Assembly (NCBI GenBank): GCA_031553835.1
Contig: JAVBKX010000038.1
Span: 1-64,000 of the forward strand
Direction of reading: 5' to 3'
DNA: 64,000 nt
Origin: JAVBKX01 sp031553835
GTDB taxonomy: Bacteria > Bacteroidota > Bacteroidia > Bacteroidales > Azobacteroidaceae
The stretch's first letter is position 1; the number at the start of each line of letters is the position of its first letter. Below, in pieces: positions 60,713 through 64,000 of this stretch. A program made the translations under genes and the position numbers. A model generated the notes under the pieces. That model had not been told where the DNA came from. It saw only the letters and a list, made by a program, of their open reading frames with translations, and ran no database searches.

Positions 60713-61846
60713 TCAAGAATTTTCCGGCATTTCATAAGGTAAATCGTTGATAATCGAGAAAATTCGGTTAGCAATTGGATTCAGGTCTAAATCATAATTA
60801 TTATCGATAACCATATTACTCAAGATGACGATAATTTCTTTATCTTCTATTTCCTGTAGCAGGACAGAACGAAAACCATTGATTCCTCCGGTATGGGTCA
60901 GTAACATTACCTCATGATCTATTCCGGGAAATGCTGCTTTACTCACTACCAAACCGTATGCATACATATTCAGAAACGGAGTAAACAGAATCTCTTTATT
61001 TTCTTCGGATAGCAACTTATTACCGGTTAATGCTTCTCCCCACATGAATAAATCCCCGACAGTCGAATAAATACATCCGGCCGCATAAACAGTAGCATAT
61101 ACATTGATAAAATCAGCATTACTATACACACTGCGTTTATAATCATAACCACTTGCTCTCCCCTGTACTATTATGGAAGGAATATCACAGCCGCTGTTTT
61201 TCATGCCCACTACATCGAATATTTTTTCCTTCAATACTTCGGCATACGTTTTTCCGGTCACGGCTTCGATAATTGCCCCCAGAATGTAATATCCCGAATT
61301 GGAATAACTAAATTTAGCACCCGGTTCAAACTGAAGGGTGTCACTGCAAAATCTTTTTATAAAATCGTTCCGTTGATAATTGACTCCGGCTATACTTGAA
61401 AAAAAGTCGTCTCTTCCTGTATATTCGGGAATACCGGAAGTATGAGTCAGCAAATGATGGATATTCACCTTATTTCCAATATCTTTCCGATAATAAGGCA
61501 AAAATTTTGAAACAGGATCCTCAAGTTTGAGTTTCCCTTCCTGTTTCAAAATCATTGTCAACATACCCGTAAACTGTTTGGTAATCGATGCAATCCGAAA
61601 ACGGGTATTTACGTCATTTTCAACATTGAGCTCCCGGTTTGCTGGTCCGTATCCTTTTTGAAAAATGATCTTACCTTCTTTCGCAACCAAAACCACCCCA
61701 TTAAACTGATGAAGTTGATGATAGGTGGATACAAGCTGATCAATCTGATCAGTATAATTTTGTTCTTTTGAATCTTCCGTCCGGTTACAACCAAACGTAC
61801 ATAGCCATATAACAAACAGTAATAAAACGGCTCTGAAATCTCTCAT
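60713..61846 (-). CDS. Beta-lactamase-fold serine hydrolase lipoprotein
   Basis: 377 residues from the ATG at 61846 (signal MRDFRAVLLLFVIWLCTFGC, a lipobox); an in-frame ATG at 61855 is an alternative. Class C beta-lactamase/penicillin-binding-like fold: SITK (catalytic Ser and Lys in RIASITKQFTG), YSN (FSYSNSGYYILG) and HTG (LTHTGGINGFRS). This group includes esterases, D-aminopeptidases and peptidases, and rarely true beta-lactamases. It is anchored in the envelope; the substrate cannot be told. It sits between the DUF4143 gene and the RHS region. Confidence 0.87.
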   Translation of the reverse strand: MRDFRAVLLLFVIWLCTFGCNRTEDSKEQNYTDQIDQLVSTYHQLHQFNGVVLVAKEGKIIFQKGYGPANRELNVENDVNTRFRIASITKQFTGMLTMILKQEGKLKLEDPVSKFLPYYRKDIGNKVNIHHLLTHTSGIPEYTGRDDFFSSIAGVNYQRNDFIKRFCSDTLQFEPGAKFSYSNSGYYILGAIIEAVTGKTYAEVLKEKIFDVVGMKNSGCDIPSIIVQGRASGYDYKRSVYSNADFINVYATVYAAGCIYSTVGDLFMWGEALTGNKLLSEENKEILFTPFLNMYAYGLVVSKAAFPGIDHEVMLLTHTGGINGFRSVLLQEIEDKEIIVILSNMVIDNNYDLDLNPIANRIFSIINDLPYEMPENS

Positions 61847-61930
61847 ATACAACATAAGGCTCCTGCCTTGAAAAACCATCATTCATCTTATGCTACGCAT
61901 CAACCGTACTATTTCTTTTGGCGCCACTAA

Positions 61931-62000
61931 CCTGCCCCGTTGAGCGAAGTCAGAGATTTCGCTCAACATGCGAATGCCATTAGACTACGGCCAACGGGGG
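61931..62000. repeat. Degenerate intergenic repeat element, copy 2, with hairpin
   Basis: It contains a 10-bp inverted repeat GTTGAGCGAA / TTCGCTCAAC (61939-61948 / 61958-61967, 9-base loop) and then ATGCC with AGACTACGGCCAAC and a G-run (61982-62000), shared with 59270-59346. It lies upstream of the serine hydrolase and downstream of the RHS immunity gene. Confidence 0.5.
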
Positions 62001-62043
62001 TTGAACTGCGCCAAACGCCTGATAGTACAACTGCGGTAGCCTG

Positions 62044-62105
62044 CCCCCTAAGGCAAGGGTTGCTTGCGTTTCAATGCAAGCAGAACCTACCTTAGGGAGC
62101 GGGCG
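62044..62105. other. Nested stem-loop in the intergenic tail of the RHS locus
   Basis: The outer arms CCCTAAGG (62047-62054) and CCTTAGGG (62091-62098) enclose an inner stem TGCTTGC (62062-62068) / GCAAGCA (62077-62083), with more pairing possible between. It may be a terminator for the minus-strand immunity gene, or a small structured RNA. There is no T-run in the minus direction. No coding frame is supported. Confidence 0.4.
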
Positions 62106-62121
62106 GGGGTAAAGTGCTGTC

Positions 62122-62424
62122 TTAAAAACCGGCTTGCCCTGCTGCTAATTTTTCTTTCGTCTCAAGTATCTTTTGTCGAAGTTCCACTTCTGTATAAAAG
62201 CCATGTGGTAAACCTAAATGGTCTTCTTCATAAGGAGAAAATCGACCAGCCACAGTTCCTAACTCAGCGAAAACTTGACTCTCCAAGTCGCTTAAAGTCG
62301 TATTATCCAATTCTAAATCGTAGCAATAATAAAACTCATCACAAAAAACAGAAGCTGTGATTGTTCCTGCCAGATACATATCCATTAGTTGACATAATCT
62401 TCTTTTATCGTTCTTGTCAAACAT
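62122..62424 (-). CDS. Probable immunity protein, colicin D-immunity-like
   Basis: 100 residues, acidic and helical, with no signal peptide. The run LCQLMDMYLAGTITASVFCDEF, then LSDLESQVFAELGTVAGRFSPYEED and VELRQKILETKEKL resembles the colicin-D immunity family (PF09204-like: a Leu-rich start, a D-x-F-x-x-G helix, an acidic loop after AxxFSP/DAF, and a C-terminal ELR helix). It begins three bases after the RHS toxin gene ends, the usual place for the cognate immunity gene. It should block the toxin in the cytosol. Confidence 0.7.
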   Translation of the reverse strand: MFDKNDKRRLCQLMDMYLAGTITASVFCDEFYYCYDLELDNTTLSDLESQVFAELGTVAGRFSPYEEDHLGLPHGFYTEVELRQKILETKEKLAAGQAGF

Positions 62425-62427
62425 AAA

Positions 62428-64000
62428 TCATGGGATTAAAGGTAATGGGCCTAATGCTTTTTGTGTGTACTTGAAATGCCAAATAGAATTAGTTGTTTGG
62501 TCATAAAGTATCTCCAAATTATATTGTGTTCCATTTTTCCACATTGGAGAATAATGCATTAACGCTCGAGAACCGCCGGGGTCAGGTAATCCCTTAGTTG
62601 TTTTAAGAACATCATCCATAAGTTGAAGCGGAACTTTACGCCCAGGCTCTGTCATATGTTGAGCAGCCGTTTTTCCAAAATTATACAGTTCTTTGCCTCC
62701 CCCCTTCGCGGCTCCTAACGAATAATTACCTCCCGCACCCACACTCATACCGGTTCCCATCACCGACATAAATGTTCCCATAGCTGCTATACGGTACTCT
62801 TCCGGTGAAGCGAATGAACCATCCAGGTGATACCCATATTGTGTCCTCAGGTTGGTACCAAAGACATAAAACATGTCTATTGTCTGGTAAAACGATTCAT
62901 TGACATAAGCCATCGCCCTGAAGGTCTCCCAAAAACCGGGTTGAGCGGCATAGATACCTTCCGGTCGAGAATCGGAAAAAGAACGAATGGGAGCAGAATT
63001 CAGGTATTCCAACTGTTGCAAATTGCCAAACCCTATACCTAAACCAGGATTAAAAGTCATCACCGTTAAATAATTACTATCCCAACCAATACCTCCATAA
63101 AGAGTATTTGTATTAGAACCATAACCAACAGTATAGGTAGCTTTCTTCCAATCCCATTCAATAGGGTTCCAGTTGTCGTCATTTGCTTTGGCTCCATCAT
63201 ACAAAAACTTAAATAGAAGCACAGCGCCACCAGCAATCCACGCCAATGGGTTCTCTCCATCGGGATCCGCATAACTCATCGGATTGTTAAAAACATAACT
63301 ATACCGGTTATACCCCTGCAAAGAATAAGGATTCGGCACAAGGTTATCGGGACTCAACATCCGCCCTACCCGCGGGTCATACAACCGCCCGTTCATATTA
63401 ATCAATCCAACCTTATCAAGATGTTCATGTCCTGTATAGCCTCTGCTAAGCAGGCTGCTAACCGAAGGATTGTAATCATTCCAATTGCCCGAATGCCGTC
63501 TCCTTCCCCAAGCATCGTAACCATACTCAGTAACAATCCCGCCTGAACTATTAGCAACGGCAGTGATGCTACCCAAATGATCGGAACAAAGGTAATAAAA
63601 GTTTCCCTGATTCCCATTCTCTTTGATCCAGACTGCCGACATACCGGAAGGAGTTGGAATATAATGGTATTCCCGTGTAGTTACCCCGGCTTTTTCCCGT
63701 TCGTAATTGAGCGTATAAGACTTGTCCAAGGTCAGGGAAAAAGACGTGTATTCACGCATTTTCCGCCGTTGGGCATCCGAACCGTATTGGAAGTTATATT
63801 TATAATTTCCTTCCGTGATGGATGATACTTTATTCAACCCGTTATATGCAACGGTTTGTGCAGGCGCTGTATATTCGCCCGTAATGGATTGAACGGCATG
63901 AATCTTTTGCGGATCGTATTTGTAAGAACCTGTACCAGGTTTGGTTTCTATATTCCCGTTATCGTAATAAATCATAGATTGAATACTCCCATTGTTGATC
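62428..64000 (-). CDS. RHS-repeat protein with C-terminal toxin domain (5' end outside window)
   Basis: About 523 C-terminal residues are visible, and the frame stays open to the window edge. YD-repeat-like sequence (YNGLNKVSSITEGNYKYNFQYGSDAQRRKM) leads to the RHS core end: YYLCSDHLGSITAVANSSGG, GYDAWGRRR, GYTGHEHLDKVGLINMNGRLYDPRVGRMLSPDN, YSLQGYNRYSYVFNNPMSYADPDGE. After this hallmark come about 250 variable residues with a small Ala/Gly-rich segment. A compact end domain follows (EPGRKVPLQLMDDVLKTTKGLPDPGGSRALMHYSPMWKNG, NLEILYDQTTNSIWHFKY) which fits a nuclease of the BECR (colicin D/barnase-like) type. It is probably delivered to competitors by an unseen secretion route. Confidence 0.85.
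   Translation of the reverse strand, partial: INNGSIQSMIYYDNGNIETKPGTGSYKYDPQKIHAVQSITGEYTAPAQTVAYNGLNKVSSITEGNYKYNFQYGSDAQRRKMREYTSFSLTLDKSYTLNYEREKAGVTTREYHYIPTPSGMSAVWIKENGNQGNFYYLCSDHLGSITAVANSSGGIVTEYGYDAWGRRRHSGNWNDYNPSVSSLLSRGYTGHEHLDKVGLINMNGRLYDPRVGRMLSPDNLVPNPYSLQGYNRYSYVFNNPMSYADPDGENPLAWIAGGAVLLFKFLYDGAKANDDNWNPIEWDWKKATYTVGYGSNTNTLYGGIGWDSNYLTVMTFNPGLGIGFGNLQQLEYLNSAPIRSFSDSRPEGIYAAQPGFWETFRAMAYVNESFYQTIDMFYVFGTNLRTQYGYHLDGSFASPEEYRIAAMGTFMSVMGTGMSVGAGGNYSLGAAKGGGKELYNFGKTAAQHMTEPGRKVPLQLMDDVLKTTKGLPDPGGSRALMHYSPMWKNGTQYNLEILYDQTTNSIWHFKYTQKALGPLPLIP

Noticed and set aside
60713..61846. True antibiotic-resistance beta-lactamase
   Set aside because: SITK, YSN and HTG are shared with many esterases and peptidases; the lipoprotein signal and overall sequence give no support for a resistance enzyme.
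62830..63275. Short plus-strand and alternate-frame minus-strand open frames inside the RHS gene
   Set aside because: They overlap the RHS frame, which has a complete hallmark core, and show no recognised domain or start site.
1..64000. CRISPR array
   Set aside because: No set of regularly spaced identical repeats of 25-40 bases was noticed anywhere; the repeats found are pairs or hairpins.

Overview
The window is a piece of a Bacteroidota chromosome, most likely order Bacteroidales. Three things point there. The ATP synthase operon has the order atpD-atpC-(small membrane protein)-atpB-atpE-atpF-atpH-atpA-atpG. Promoters match the Bacteroidetes TTTG / TAnnTTTG (-33/-7) pattern, and strong Shine-Dalgarno sites are scarce. 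A C-terminal type IX secretion (T9SS) sorting domain is present, which suggests a Porphyromonadaceae/Dysgonomonadaceae/Tannerellaceae-like lineage rather than a typical gut Bacteroides. The lineage is inferred from gene content; no search was possible.

Layout. 1-3.6 kb: an IS transposase tail, two thioredoxin-like (TlpA-type) lipoproteins and an orphan HigA-like antitoxin. 3.6-5.9 kb: threonine catabolism (kbl plus an SDR-type threonine dehydrogenase). 6-13.1 kb: the complete ATP synthase operon, then a small secreted protein. 13.7-17 kb (minus strand): kdsA followed with almost no gap by a GH2 beta-galactosidase. 17.1-20.1 kb: tRNA-Leu(CAG), a YxWxxGYW-repeat secreted protein, an ABC-F ATPase and tRNA-Asn(GTT). 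20.3-27.6 kb: tig, clpP, clpX, recQ and guaB. 27.7-33.6 kb: three SurA/PpiC-type periplasmic proteins and an LptA/OstA-like protein. 33.6-42 kb: a GH29 fucosidase-like enzyme and three tandem GH92 mannosidases, continuous with the envelope cluster and without SusC/SusD. 42-45 kb: a basic-secretory-protein-type metallopeptidase, metF and a DNA polymerase III delta' subunit. 45-48 kb (minus): a GH3-type adenylating enzyme, a TetR regulator and a radical SAM protein. 48.1-51 kb (minus): two outer-membrane beta-barrel-like proteins, one with a ComEA-like HhH domain. 51.2-57.1 kb: an M16 peptidase, a CPA2 antiporter and kdsB. 57.1-64 kb (minus): a multidomain T9SS cargo protein, a DUF4143 ATPase, a beta-lactamase-fold serine hydrolase, and an RHS toxin C-terminus with its immunity gene.

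Functionally, housekeeping operons alternate with glycan and glycoprotein degradation genes (GH2, GH29, 3x GH92, a GH18-like T9SS protein, BSP protease). Both Kdo genes for LPS (kdsA, kdsB) are present, as is the chaperone/LptA cluster for outer-membrane assembly. The most distinctive items are: a GH92 whose conserved catalytic acid Glu is a Gln; the RHS-toxin/colicin-D-like-immunity pair next to structured intergenic repeats; the HhH-barrel protein; overlapping divergent kdsA/tRNA-Leu promoters; and several unassigned operator-like repeats.
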